Shown in pieces: positions 23,384-33,400 of a stretch of DNA of 64,000 bases. Every line of letters begins with the position of its first letter. The first letter of the stretch is position 1. Origin of the DNA: Bhargavaea changchunensis. GTDB lineage: Bacteria; Bacillota; Bacilli; Bacillales_A; Planococcaceae. The notes beneath the pieces are model-generated. The model had not been told where the DNA came from and did not search any database. It saw only the letters and a list, made by a program, of their open reading frames with translations. The DNA is taken from contig NZ_JBHTCT010000038.1 in NCBI RefSeq assembly GCF_042665595.1, forward strand, positions 62,001 to 126,000, read 5' to 3'. Position numbers and translations under genes: made by a program.

Positions 23384-23919
23384 GACGCCTGCCTCCTGTC
23401 AGTCATGCGGCAGCCGTATTGCCTGCGGATATCAAAAAGCAGCCGGATCAGGCTCGGGTAATACGGGATGAACGTGCCATTCTCGATCATCTCTTCAATT
23501 TGATCGGCTGTTGCCCATTTGACGTCGCGGACTTCTTCGTATTGCAGGGTGACTTGATCCAGGTCGATCTCCTTTTCGATCAGATAGATGTCATTGAACC
23601 CCCGTTCGAAGTTGATGGTCAGCTGAGGCCTGACGTTTTTCAGGTCCAGGCGGATCCCCAATTCCTCCTCGAGCTCCCTTGCCACGGCAGCCTGGCTGCT
23701 GTCCCCAACTGTTGCGCTTCCCCCGGCAGTCAGGTCCCACATGTCCGGCCAGCTGTCCTTGAACGGTTGCCTCTGCTGGATCAGCATCTTCCCTTCACGG
23801 TTGAAGATGCACACATGAACGACCAGATGAAGGTCCCCCTCTTTGAATTCGCCGCCGCGCGTCATCGTCCTGCCTGTTTTCATTCTTTCCGCATCATAGA
23901 TGTCCCACAGCTCCGCCAT
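23377..23919 (-). CDS. NUDIX hydrolase (isopentenyl-diphosphate-isomerase-like subgroup)
   Basis: A 180-residue NUDIX protein. The Nudix box reads GGSATVGDSSQAAVARELEE then ELGI, with Asp where the first Glu of the consensus is usual; the REL-EE core that binds metal is intact. The N-terminal MAELWDIYDAERMKTGRTM pattern and size fit the subgroup annotated as IDI-like NUDIX proteins in Bacillales, which probably hydrolyse nucleoside diphosphate derivatives. Overlaps DUF4260 by seven bases. Substrate not shown. Confidence 0.88.
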   Translation of the reverse strand: MAELWDIYDAERMKTGRTMTRGGEFKEGDLHLVVHVCIFNREGKMLIQQRQPFKDSWPDMWDLTAGGSATVGDSSQAAVARELEEELGIRLDLKNVRPQLTINFERGFNDIYLIEKEIDLDQVTLQYEEVRDVKWATADQIEEMIENGTFIPYYPSLIRLLFDIRRQYGCRMTDRRQASW

Positions 23920-23949
23920 GTCATCGCCCCTTAGTCCCCTGTTTATGGA

Positions 23950-24648
23950 TCAATTTCTGACGCTCCAGTAGATCTCTGTCCGGTCGTCGCAGTAGAAGCC
24001 TTCCAAGTTACAGTCTTGGACGATCCGCTCCAGCCTCTTTTTGTCATTTGAGCAGATCATTGAAAAATGGCTGTCCCAATGGGTCGTGATGAGAAGAGAT
24101 TGGTCATGCGTAAATAGATTATGTCTTTCCAATGTGTCCCCTGTGATCAGATCGTCGATGTATTCAAGTTTCCGCTCCGTGCAAAATTCGTCACCAACCC
24201 AGAGCCACTCGTACCCCTCTTTACTCACTGCTCCCAATACGTCATTGATCAGCAGCTCCGGCAAGAACCCTTCAGTTGGCGGAACCAGACGGTGCTCCGC
24301 GCACACTGCAAAGACTCTTTCAGCAAGCTGTTCGTCAGCATATTTTTCTTTTAGTCCGCTGATCCCAGTACGAAGGCCGATATCCAGTTGGCGAACCGAT
24401 TTTATTCCGGACAGCGCTAGAAACTCCTGCCACCCGACAGCTTCACAGTGCCGCATGATCTCTTGCTTTCCCAGTCGAGGGTCTGAAAAATACTGTTCAA
24501 GCGGTAAGGTCACCGGCTTGATGAACGGATGGAAGAAGATAAAGACATCACTGAAAATATCCTGATAGAACGACTTGATCGGGACCTCATTATTTGAACA
24601 GACCGCATACCTATGCGGTGGCGGCAAGTGCCTGACTTCTTCCTCCAT
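23950..24648 (-). CDS. DUF2711-family protein
   Basis: A 232-residue soluble protein. The segments ITTHWDSHFSMICS near residue 190 and the start PPPHRYAVCSNNEVPI are typical of DUF2711, a family found in Bacillales with no known activity. GAGGGGG lies before the ATG. It sits 30 bases upstream of the NUDIX gene on the same strand and may share its transcript. Nothing suggests a catalytic role. Confidence 0.75.
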   Translation of the reverse strand: MEEEVRHLPPPHRYAVCSNNEVPIKSFYQDIFSDVFIFFHPFIKPVTLPLEQYFSDPRLGKQEIMRHCEAVGWQEFLALSGIKSVRQLDIGLRTGISGLKEKYADEQLAERVFAVCAEHRLVPPTEGFLPELLINDVLGAVSKEGYEWLWVGDEFCTERKLEYIDDLITGDTLERHNLFTHDQSLLITTHWDSHFSMICSNDKKRLERIVQDCNLEGFYCDDRTEIYWSVRN

Positions 24649-24734
24649 CCGGTTCCCCCTCTTTTCTGATAGGTAATATCATTTTCAGCCCAAGTCACTG
24701 TACGATTTCTTATCGTTTATTTAGAGACATCACA

Positions 24735-25097
24735 TTATCCGCAATGTTCATCGATTGCCCGGATTGCCAATTCCAGCGATTTCAGCCTTCGCTCAAGAAG
24801 AGTCCGCTGGGGGCTGCCGGTCTTTGAATTAGCATATGCCTTCTCGACGGATGGAATCAGACCGCGGAGCACATCTCGGGCTTTTGATAATGCCTCTTTC
24901 CCGTATGGATAAGGCTGCCGGTTCCAAGTGCTCTCCAAGACAGCCAGCCCGATCCTCATCGCATGGAGCCGCTTCTCGATCAGGGTCGTATGGGCGCCTT
25001 TTTCCTTCATCTGCGCCAACCCCTTTTCCATCTTGCGGATGGTTGATTGGAAAGACTGGATGGACTCCGTTCTGACGGTTTCCGTAACGCTATCCAA
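24735..25097 (-). CDS. Uncharacterised helical protein, 120 residues
   Basis: I do not recognise the family. The protein is nearly all helix, rich in Lys/Glu/Arg, with two similar halves: TTLIEKRLHAMRIGLAVLE and RTLLERRLKSLELAIRAID both contain a T-L-(I/L)-E-(K/R)-R-L-x-(A/S)-(M/L)-x-(I/L)-(G/A)-(L/I) pattern, so it looks like an internal duplication forming a helical bundle. The start is TTG 25097 with AGAGGGGGT upstream. No membrane segment or signal peptide. Confidence 0.6.
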   Translation of the reverse strand: MDSVTETVRTESIQSFQSTIRKMEKGLAQMKEKGAHTTLIEKRLHAMRIGLAVLESTWNRQPYPYGKEALSKARDVLRGLIPSVEKAYANSKTGSPQRTLLERRLKSLELAIRAIDEHCG

Positions 25098-25171
25098 ACC
25101 GGCACCCCCTCTTCTCTAGTAATCTATTCCAATTATCACACAACCACAAATCCAGTTGAAGACGGACCAAT

Positions 25172-25200
25172 AAAAAAACGAACCCCATTGCTGGGGCTCG
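25172..25200 (-). terminator. Terminator after the YjjG-like gene
   Basis: On the minus strand, stem cgagcccc/ggggttcg with loop agcaat and a run of seven T. Confidence 0.9.
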
Positions 25201-25202
25201 CA

Positions 25203-25889
25203 TCAGATGACAATGTCTAAAAGTTCTTCTAGCCTACTGATTTCATACGTGGGAACAATCGGTGTTTGGTTTTCCTTGTTGGCCGGATTAAACCAACACG
25301 TGTCCACTCCAGCGTTCAGTCCGCCCTGAATATCAGAAGTCAGAGAGTCTCCTACCATCAACACGGAAGAGCGGTCCGTGACCTGTAGCTGCTCAAACGC
25401 GTAATCAAAGATCTCTTTTTGTGGTTTCCGGAATCCCGTCTCTTCCGAGATGATGATCTGCTCAAACGCATCTTTGAATGGGGATTGCCGGATTCTGGAC
25501 AACTGCACATCCTTGAAGCCGTTTGTAATGATGGCCAGACGCTTGTGGGACAAGGCTTCGATGACCTTCTCGGCTCCGGGGACCAGATGCATCTGTTCAC
25601 CAAGAAAACCTAAGTAATCCTGATTAAAAACGACTGCATCCATATCCAGCTCATGTTCCAGAAACAATCTCCTGAACCGTTCAGACCCCAAGTCACCCAG
25701 GCTAAGTTTTCCGTTTTCCAGGTCGCGCCACAGGCCCTCACTGATTGTCCGGTAGCTATTCCTGTATCGCTCAAGACCATCAGGCAACTCATATTTGCCG
25801 AACACACTGCCGAATGCCGCCTGCTCGGACTTGTCGAAGTCCATAAGTGTGTCATCCACATCGAACAAAATCACATCATACTGTTTCAT
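25203..25889 (-). CDS. HAD-superfamily noncanonical pyrimidine nucleotidase, YjjG family
   Basis: A 228-residue HAD phosphatase. Motif I is LFDVDDTLMDF (Asp10 nucleophile, Asp12 acid), motif II ITNGF, motif III lysine in GFRKPQKEIFD, motif IV VLMVGDSLTSDIQGG. This set and the cap (about 15-95) fit the YjjG/YfnB subgroup, which removes phosphate from noncanonical pyrimidine nucleotides such as 5-fluoro-dUMP or dUMP to clean the pool. GGGGGG precedes the ATG. Single gene between two terminators. Confidence 0.88.
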   Translation of the reverse strand: MKQYDVILFDVDDTLMDFDKSEQAAFGSVFGKYELPDGLERYRNSYRTISEGLWRDLENGKLSLGDLGSERFRRLFLEHELDMDAVVFNQDYLGFLGEQMHLVPGAEKVIEALSHKRLAIITNGFKDVQLSRIRQSPFKDAFEQIIISEETGFRKPQKEIFDYAFEQLQVTDRSSVLMVGDSLTSDIQGGLNAGVDTCWFNPANKENQTPIVPTYEISRLEELLDIVI

Positions 25890-25931
25890 ACAAGTCCCCC
25901 CCTTTTCGCCTGTTCGCTATTGCCAATCAAA

Positions 25932-25962
25932 ATGAAAAAGCCTTCTCATTCAGAAAAGGCTC
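25932..25962 (-). terminator. Terminator after the dus gene
   Basis: Minus-strand hairpin with arms agccttttc/gagaaggct-type pairing followed by ttttcatt. Confidence 0.7.
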
Positions 25963-25978
25963 TTTACTGCTTGTCCGA

Positions 25979-26941
25979 TCAGTCTTCAGATTCAAACTGG
26001 TCCAGAAGTGCCCGTACTTCATCGGTCGATTTTGTCTGCATTAATTGGTTCCTTAACGAGCCGGCACCGTGGAATCCTTTGACGTAGATCTTGAAGAAGC
26101 GGTGAAGGGCGGTGACGGAGCGCGGTATTTCCCCAATGTATTGATCGTGCAGGTCAAGGTGCAGCCTTAGGAGGTCCAGGTATTCCTTCGTGCTGTGCTC
26201 CTTCTGCTCTTTCTCGAAGGCAAACGGATTCTTGAAGATGCCACGGCCGATCATGACGCCGTCCACGCCGTACTTCTCCACGAGCTCAATGCCCTTCTGG
26301 CGATCAGGGATATCCCCGTTGATCGTCAGCAACGTATCGGGCGCTACACGGTCACGCAGTTCCTTGATTTCCGGAATCAGTTCCCAGTGTGCATCAACCT
26401 GACTCATTTCCTTTCTCGTACGCAGGTGGATCGAGAGGTTCGCGATGTCCTGCTCCAGGATATGCGCCAGCCATTCCTGCCACTCATCGACCTCATTAAA
26501 GCCAAGACGGGTCTTCACGCTGACAGGAAGACCGCCAGCTTTGGCCGCCTGGATCAGTTCCGCTGCTGTGTCCGGCCGCAGGATCAGTCCGCTGCCCTTC
26601 CCTCTTGTCGCCACGTTCGGTACTGGGCAGCCCATATTAATATCAAGGCCGCTGAATCCCATCTCCGCCATGCCGATGCTCATCTGACGGAAATACTCAG
26701 GCTTGTCCCCCCAGATATGCGCCACCATCGGCTGCTCGTCTTCCGTGAACAGCAGGCGGCCGCGAACGCTATTGATTCCCTCCGGATGGCAGTAGCTGTC
26801 CGAGTTCGTGAACTCGGTGAAAAACACATCCGGCCTGCCGGCGTCGGCGACGACATGGCGAAACACCACATCCGTCACATCTTCCATCGGGGCAAGCACA
26901 AAAAATGGCCGTGGTAAATCACGCCAGAAATTTTCTTTCAT
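25979..26941 (-). CDS. tRNA-dihydrouridine synthase (Dus family)
   Basis: A 320-residue FMN enzyme that reduces uridine to dihydrouridine in tRNA. The TIM barrel opens with FFVLAPMEDVTD; Cys105 in INMGCPVPNV is the catalytic acid, and VKTRLG with SIHLRTRKEMS carry the FMN and tRNA contacts. The C-terminal helical domain (about 245-320) binds the tRNA. The sequence is nearer the DusC-like branch present in some Firmicutes than to the DusB-type core genes. The gene stands alone; ATG 26941 is preceded by GAGAGGACTGG. Confidence 0.9.
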   Translation of the reverse strand: MKENFWRDLPRPFFVLAPMEDVTDVVFRHVVADAGRPDVFFTEFTNSDSYCHPEGINSVRGRLLFTEDEQPMVAHIWGDKPEYFRQMSIGMAEMGFSGLDINMGCPVPNVATRGKGSGLILRPDTAAELIQAAKAGGLPVSVKTRLGFNEVDEWQEWLAHILEQDIANLSIHLRTRKEMSQVDAHWELIPEIKELRDRVAPDTLLTINGDIPDRQKGIELVEKYGVDGVMIGRGIFKNPFAFEKEQKEHSTKEYLDLLRLHLDLHDQYIGEIPRSVTALHRFFKIYVKGFHGAGSLRNQLMQTKSTDEVRALLDQFESED

Positions 26942-27054
26942 TTCTTACTCCAGTCCTCTCGTTGCGGATACAAGTAAACGCATAACCATTGCTGTTTTGC
27001 TCATTTGACATGCACTACTATAAACGATTTTCGATCCTTTAGTAAATATTTTGG

Positions 27055-27837
27055 TTACATATATTTTTCTATAAGGGCAAAAATATATGCGGTGTTTTGT
27101 GATTTACTGCTTACCTCGTGCCTGATTCCAGCCTCTTTATTTTTCCAACGATCATAGTACGAATTCACAAAAATAAAATCACTTTTGGAGATTGGCCTTT
27201 GCATGGACAGCTTGCTGGACGGCTGATTATTCGTGGCCTTGTCAACATATAAATACCCGTTATTTGTTGAAACGGTAAACCAAAGACCCGTTGATGTTTG
27301 TAATTCAGTTCCTGTTGACGGAATTTCTGTAATCAACCGATTCCACAACGCTTCGCCCTGCAATTTCTCTTTACGGACCGTTGGTGCAGCAATTGACCAA
27401 TTACTGTTTACTTCAACACCGGCGTCCTTCAGAAGATTGTACAAAGGACATCTTTTTTCGACCGCCTCTTTAAGACGTTCCAAAGCCTCCTCATCTTCCC
27501 CGGTCTCGACCACGATATTCAGCTCAACAGACTGAAAATAAGTCTGTACGTCTTCCACGCCGCGGAAACCGCGCGGATCCAAGGTTCCGGAAGCGTCGTA
27601 CTCGAGTCCCTCATAGTTGAAGTTTTGTTCCTTCGCCACATAAGAAGTCATGATCGACGTGCAGGCCGAGAGCGCGCCAAGGAAATACTCGAGGGGGTTG
27701 GGACCGGTGTTGGTGCCGCCGAGCCGCTCAGGTTCATCAACGGAAAAAGCCGGAAGGTCCCTCACACTGACCGTATTCTCCAAGCCCTTACCCGCTCTGC
27801 CGTTTACATGCAGTACGGCCATCTGGTTTTGTGTCAT
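27055..27837 (-). CDS. OsmC-family protein with unusual C-terminal extension
   Basis: The first 146 residues are an OsmC/Ohr-type domain with the two peroxidatic cysteines, Cys59 (ALSACTSIM) and Cys130 (KRCPLYNLL), and the dimer helix. Normal OsmC proteins end there. This one continues in frame for about 114 more residues with a basic, polar sequence ending in ISKSDFIFVNSYYDRWK... and SQNTAYIFALIEKYM, a region I cannot assign. The extension DNA (27055 to about 27400) is clearly more AT-rich than the OsmC part. ATG 27837 has AGGAG 7 bases upstream. OsmC reduces organic hydroperoxides; the added domain's role is unknown. Confidence 0.75.
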   Translation of the reverse strand: MTQNQMAVLHVNGRAGKGLENTVSVRDLPAFSVDEPERLGGTNTGPNPLEYFLGALSACTSIMTSYVAKEQNFNYEGLEYDASGTLDPRGFRGVEDVQTYFQSVELNIVVETGEDEEALERLKEAVEKRCPLYNLLKDAGVEVNSNWSIAAPTVRKEKLQGEALWNRLITEIPSTGTELQTSTGLWFTVSTNNGYLYVDKATNNQPSSKLSMQRPISKSDFIFVNSYYDRWKNKEAGIRHEVSSKSQNTAYIFALIEKYM

Positions 27838-27958
27838 GCTGATTCTCCTGTCACGTGATTTTTGTGTTACATGCCTAGGAGCATGCGCTGCTATTGAATG
27901 TTTATAGTGTAGCATGATTTTTTCCTGGGGCGGGTTGTCTCGGATTGGGATCAAAAGC

Positions 27959-28366
27959 TTAGTGGTCCGAAAAAGGGATGCTCAAAAACTGGAAAGCATA
28001 CGCCAATTTTCTCGCAAAGTCGAGAGGCGGTTCAACCGACTGAATATGAACATACATGATTAATGGATTTGTGAATAGCCAATGATTATGGAGCGCACTG
28101 ACGATCAGCCCGTACTGCGACAATGTTCGAATGAATACTGGAACTTCCTCCTGGAGAACGGCAACTTCCGCCAGATTCAACGCACGGCCAGTTTGATCGA
28201 GAGATTCGAACGACACATTGGCCGTCATAAGCCGGGTGCTTTTTTTCCCTAGAACGGTGGTGTTCATTGTCCGATGAAGAGAAACCGTACATCCCCCTTT
28301 TTCCCACTTGCCCTGACCATTGAGAATCTGCGCAAATTGTTTGCAGAGTTGATCGTTATCAACCAC
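27959..28366 (-). CDS. DUF1259 (LpqO-like) domain protein
   Basis: A 135-residue protein matching the DUF1259 repeat: LCKQFAQILNGQGKWEKGGC near the start, NLAEVAVLQEEVPVFI in the middle, and ALHNHWLFTNPLIMYVHIQS at the end. In actinobacteria the domain occurs twice (LpqO); here it is single. Function unknown; the conserved His pair suggests ligand or metal binding. GTG 28366 is preceded by AAAGGGGA 8 bases upstream; a longer frame to 28450 has no ribosome site. It lies 121 bases upstream of the OsmC gene and is divergent from the ThDP enzyme. Confidence 0.78.
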   Translation of the reverse strand: MVDNDQLCKQFAQILNGQGKWEKGGCTVSLHRTMNTTVLGKKSTRLMTANVSFESLDQTGRALNLAEVAVLQEEVPVFIRTLSQYGLIVSALHNHWLFTNPLIMYVHIQSVEPPLDFARKLAYAFQFLSIPFSDH

Positions 28367-28528
28367 TATCCCCGTCCCCTTTATCAGTTCTCCGTCATTT
28401 CTGTAGCATACGGAAACTTTTCGGGATCTGTGAAGAATGGTTTTCAGCATTTTGCCAGCGAGTTTGCCTGGTATCCGTTAGTGGAAGAACTAATGGTAGT
28501 AAAAATGGAATCGACGAGGAGGTTCATT

Positions 28529-30145
28529 TTGGCAAAAACAGAACAAACCGTTGCAGAATTGTTGCTTGATCAACTGGCGATGTACGGCGTGAAACGGATC
28601 TATGGGGTCGTTGGCGATGCCACGATCGGGTTCATCGACGCACTGGCCAAACAGGATAAGATCCAGTTCGTAACAACCAAACATGAGTCAACGGCTGCCT
28701 TCATGGCATCCGCCGAAGCGAAGCTGACCGGAGGGCTGGGCATCTGTACGGCGACGATGGGCCCGGGAGCGACCAATCTTCTGAACGGGCTGGGTGATGC
28801 CCATGCAGACCGCGCACCTGTCCTTGCCCTCACCGGACAGGCCCCCACTGACAAATACGGAACAGCGACTCCGCAGTTCATCAACCAGCAGGATCTAATG
28901 AAGCCGTTTGTCGCTTATTCCGAGAACCTGGCAAGTGCGGATGCGGCGGTCGACCTCCTTGAAAAAGCGGTGGCCACTTCTCTCAGGCAACGGGCGGTCA
29001 CCCACCTGTCCGTGCCAAAGGATCTGTTCATGGAGAAGACAACGGAAAAACCTCGTCCATTGGCCGAAGTCATACAAGGCACCACCGTCTTTACGGCAGA
29101 AAGTCTGGAAAAGGCGGCGACCATCATGAAATCAGCAAAACGGCCGATGATTCTGGCCGGTTCCGGGGCCGCCGGGTCCTCCGAAGAACTTCAGAAACTG
29201 GCCGAATTATGGGGCGCCGGCATCCTGGCAAGCCTGGGTGGCAAAGGATTGTTTGAAGAATCCGCTCCACTCATGCTGCAAGGAATCGGCGAAGGCGGCA
29301 ATCCGCATGCTTCCGAGTTATTTAAGGAATCGGATGTGGTCCTTCTTGCGGGAACCACTTGGTGGCCTGAAGGGCATGTGCCGACTAATGCCCGGTTGAT
29401 CCAGATTGATCCCCACTTTAACCAGGTCGAAAAGAATATTCCTGTGGAACTGGGAATCGTCGGCACATCGGAAGAAGTGCTTCCTTTATTAAATGGGCAT
29501 CTTGAAGGCTTCTCCCGTTCTGATGACTGGGTGGCCCGGTGCCAGGAAGTCAAAGAAAAATGGGCCCGGCAGAATGAGGAGGAAGGAAACAGCGAAGGAT
29601 TCCCTGTCCACCCTTCACGGATCATCCGTGCGCTCGACAAAACCGTTGCGCCGGACGCCATCCTTGCGTTGGATACAGGAGACAACACCGTATGGACAAA
29701 CCGCAACTTCCGGCAGACCAACCAGAAGACCGTATTCTCCGGCTACTGGCGGACCATGGGCTTCGGACTCCCTGCCGCTATGACAGCCAAACTGATCCAT
29801 CCGGACAAACAGATCGTCGCGATTGTCGGTGACGGAGGACTCCAGATGGTGCTCGCAGATCTGATGACCGCCATCCGGTACGGACTCGATATCACTGTCG
29901 TTGTCCTGAACAACGAATCCCTGCAGATGGAGAAAGACAAAATCGATGTAATGGGGACAAAAGACATCGGAACAGACCTCACCAACCCTGACTTCGTCAA
30001 ACTTGCAGAAGCGTGTGGTTGGAAAGCATTCCGACCCGAGTCGGATACGAAGATTGAATCAGTGCTGGAAGAAGCACTCAATTCAAACGGTCCGTCACTC
30101 GTGGATATCCCCACAGCTCAGGTATTTTTCCCTGAGACGGAATAA
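28529..30145 (+). CDS. Thiamine-diphosphate-dependent enzyme, pyruvate oxidase-like
   Basis: A 538-residue ThDP enzyme with the three-domain plan Pyr (1-170), central (185-320), PP (350-530). The catalytic glutamate lies in VTTKHESTAAFMA; the ThDP motif GDGG...NN is seen as VGDGGLQMVLADL...VVLNN. Closest in plan to pyruvate oxidase/YdaP and acetolactate-synthase-like proteins; the absence of a clear C-terminal membrane helix and of a partner small subunit favours a pyruvate oxidase-like role giving acetate or acetyl phosphate. The start is TTG 28529, 6 bases after GAGGAGG; the frame extends upstream but without a ribosome site. Exact reaction uncertain. Confidence 0.85.
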   Translation: MAKTEQTVAELLLDQLAMYGVKRIYGVVGDATIGFIDALAKQDKIQFVTTKHESTAAFMASAEAKLTGGLGICTATMGPGATNLLNGLGDAHADRAPVLALTGQAPTDKYGTATPQFINQQDLMKPFVAYSENLASADAAVDLLEKAVATSLRQRAVTHLSVPKDLFMEKTTEKPRPLAEVIQGTTVFTAESLEKAATIMKSAKRPMILAGSGAAGSSEELQKLAELWGAGILASLGGKGLFEESAPLMLQGIGEGGNPHASELFKESDVVLLAGTTWWPEGHVPTNARLIQIDPHFNQVEKNIPVELGIVGTSEEVLPLLNGHLEGFSRSDDWVARCQEVKEKWARQNEEEGNSEGFPVHPSRIIRALDKTVAPDAILALDTGDNTVWTNRNFRQTNQKTVFSGYWRTMGFGLPAAMTAKLIHPDKQIVAIVGDGGLQMVLADLMTAIRYGLDITVVVLNNESLQMEKDKIDVMGTKDIGTDLTNPDFVKLAEACGWKAFRPESDTKIESVLEEALNSNGPSLVDIPTAQVFFPETE

Positions 30146-30212
30146 ACAGAAACGGCGGCCGTAAATCAACGGACACTCATCTTTTCTACAGGCTCATCCA
30201 TGTGTACAGGAT

Positions 30213-30248
30213 TCAAAAAAGCCCGTTCACAGTTAAGTGGACGGGCTT
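30213..30248 (-). terminator. Hairpin terminator downstream of the STAND gene
   Basis: Stem aagcccgt(c/t)cac/gtg(g)acgggctt (30219-30230 with 30237-30248) followed on the minus strand by six T. It lies 180 bases past the STAND stop and may also stop plus-strand reading from the ThDP gene. The bases between (30249-30427) are AT-rich and hold no gene I can see. Confidence 0.6.
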
Positions 30249-30427
30249 CCTCGATTACTCTAGAATTTCACCGCTTCAGGAATATCTGACAACTGCACTT
30301 CATCGTAGGGAGTTAGCTCATTTTCTTTATTCAAGTACAAGTACAGCATCAAACAAACGTCTTCATGCAGCACTTTCATTGCTGTGAACTACACGGCGAC
30401 AGAACCGTATTGTTGACATTTGTTAAT

Positions 30428-33400
30428 TTAATACTTTAAATTTTTTTCATCTGAAATATACTTTTGGAACATACCCTTATTATAATCTACTGTATACCAC
30501 CATTCATGATAGTGGCTTTTAGCAACTTTTTCAGCATAGACGCCCCACATTAACGAGTAATCATTTTCTTCAATGAATTTTATTAAATTTTCCTTTTTTA
30601 TTAACAAACAACTGTCATATCCTAATAGTCTAGCATCAAAACATATTATATCTCCATTTTCATCTTGCCAGACTCCTTCAGTTTGTTGTTTTAAAGCAAA
30701 ATGATCAACAATAATTTGAGCTGGCAGTACATAAGTCACACTATCGCCGTCATCGAATGAGTGATCTGTTTCCCAGAAATACTCATGACAAGCAGGTAAT
30801 ACATCATTATCCTTGTAGCTGGCTCTCTCTTTTTCAAAGTCACTATAAGATTCACTCCAATAATGCTCATAAGCAAAAATATTGTATGAGCTTGGCAATG
30901 GTACGCCATTGCCATCAATAGACTCCCTTCTTCTCTTTACAACTTCCTCTTTATTGCTACTTTTAACAAAAAATGCACTTGCCCGGAATATTATCGAGTC
31001 TCTTTCATTATAAGGAACATCCTCTTTTTTTATTGCCCAATTAAAATGTGAAAATAATGCAAGAAAATTAGTGTTATTAAGCTCTAACTCCAAATACTTA
31101 TGTGTATCATCGAAAAGTGAACCATCTTTTACCCATTCAATTGTTGTTTCTGTTGGTAGCTGGCTTGGAATTAATTCTAATTCTTTTTCTTTAATACCTT
31201 TCAATAAAAAAGTTGGATCAATATCACGCATAGTTGGTTCCCAAGGTCCAGAGTATTTTGGATTAAAGGTTTTGTTAACTTTAATTATATGTTCTTCTTC
31301 ATTAAGAATATCCTCGATTTCTTCTTCTAGTTCTTCCTTACCTTCAATTACAGCCCACTGTTTTAGTATATTTCTCTCTTTATATTCTCCATATTCCTTC
31401 GTATATATTTTTTCTTCTTTAAATGTCGGAAAGTTATCAGTCAGCTTTGCCATTAATTCATGGAATGCAATCCATTGATATTTCTTGCCAATCCTTTCAG
31501 TTACATTCGAATGTCTATCAAAACTACTGACACGCATGTCAAATTCCCCATGTAGTCCGATATCATACCCCATTTCAAAAACTCTTTTTATCGCTATATT
31601 ACTTAGATCTTGGTCACTATCAAATTGATTTTTCCATGCTGTAACTTTTGAACCAAAAACATATCTACCGAAATCTCCATATCCACCGACACCTCTACCA
31701 TATTCAGTTGTCATAGAAGAAATTATTCTATTAACTGAGTATGCTTCTCGAGTGTTATTATCTTTAGTATATTCTTTTTCTAATTGATCAATTTCATCGT
31801 TCGTAGGGATTTTTTTATACCACTTGCTCTTATAAGGTGGAGTAATTTTTTCTCTATCTAATTCAGGTAAGTCATAGCTTAATAATATAAATTCAATTGT
31901 TTGTCTAGCATAATCTCTTAATAAAACATGTGGATATACTTCACTCTTGCAAAAAATTTCTTTGTATATATATTTTGCAATGTTAGGATGTACTTGATGA
32001 TTCTTGCTTCTAACTACCCCTCCCAATACAGCTGCATATAGTCTCTCTAAAATGTATGGATCATCAACAGAATTAAATTTGTGCAATATGTTTAGTACTG
32101 TTTCGGGGAACTCTTTAAATAAAATTACTAAACTCTTCGTACTAGAATCCCTAACCTCTTTATTTGTAGAGCTTAAAAACCAAATCAATGTTATTTGGTA
32201 TAATTCCACTGTCTTAGGATTTATCCTAGTGCTATTTTCCCTAACCCAGTTAATAATTTTTAAAATATCGATATTCCTACTTGATATTTTTGTAGTCCAA
32301 AAAGCGTCTCTTATCGGCATTGCGTTTCCTGACAAGATTTTAAATAATGCATTAGCGTTTAATGGATGTTCTAATACGCAACTTTTCTGAATTAAAACAT
32401 CTAAAAAACTTTCTAGAGTATATTTATAATGGAATATATGTTTGTTTATATATTCTTTGGTGATTTCAGTAATGCTTGATCCATCTCTCCAAATTAAGCT
32501 ATTGTTAAATGACTCCATAAAAGTAAAGTCTTCTTTATATGTAGGGAAAACTTCAAATAACTCAATATGAAACTCATCTGCTAAGACAACCATTAATGCC
32601 TCTAACAATCCAACGTTAAAGGATACATCGGCTTCTGTGTTAAAGTATTTTTTGATATTTTTATCTGTACTAATGCTTTTAATTAATTCTTCTCTCGTCC
32701 GGTCTTTTGTTTTGTATCGTTCCAGTAGATAATTGGCCAACAAATAATCACCCATGCGCTCATAGGCAAAATAGACAATTCGTTCTCCTTTATAATCAAC
32801 CGAGTCCATTAATATATTTTCCTGAATTAAGGCTTCTAACACTTTTGTTTCAAATCTTGTAAAGTCTGCAGCAACTTGTCTTATTGCTCTATAAACATCC
32901 ATATAATCCATTTCTCTATAAACAGACTTATGTTGTACGCTTATTACTTCCCGAAGTATCTCATGTACTACAGTAAGATTTGAGTCAAAATCCAACCTAT
33001 TATAATCAGACAACTTTTTATTTGCGTCATCTATTATAAATGCAAACAGGTTAGATATTTTAAGGTTCTGATCAAATGAATTATGATCTCTACTGGCATG
33101 TAATTCACATACAAGTTTCAGAAATAACGGATTGTTATACTCTGGGTTTAATAAAGGGAAAGCTGGTTCTTCAATTTTATAGTAGGAACAAAAAGCTGTA
33201 ATTGGACTATAGTTGTCTTCACTAAAACCAAAATGCTCGAACTTCGTTATTTTATTAGTATCTATAAAATTTTCTGGGAGTATTTTGGATATAAAAGGAG
33301 TTCTAATCGAAAAAACAAATGAAATACTTGGATAATCTTTTATCTTGTCTATGAACTTTTGGAGATGATTTCTCCAAAGTCCCCCTCTTCCTTCTCCTTC

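Noticed and set aside
28274..28528. 85-codon N-terminal extension of the ThDP enzyme
   Set aside because: It crosses the divergent DUF1259 start region, shows no ThDP-family similarity, and TTG 28529 has a strong ribosome site.
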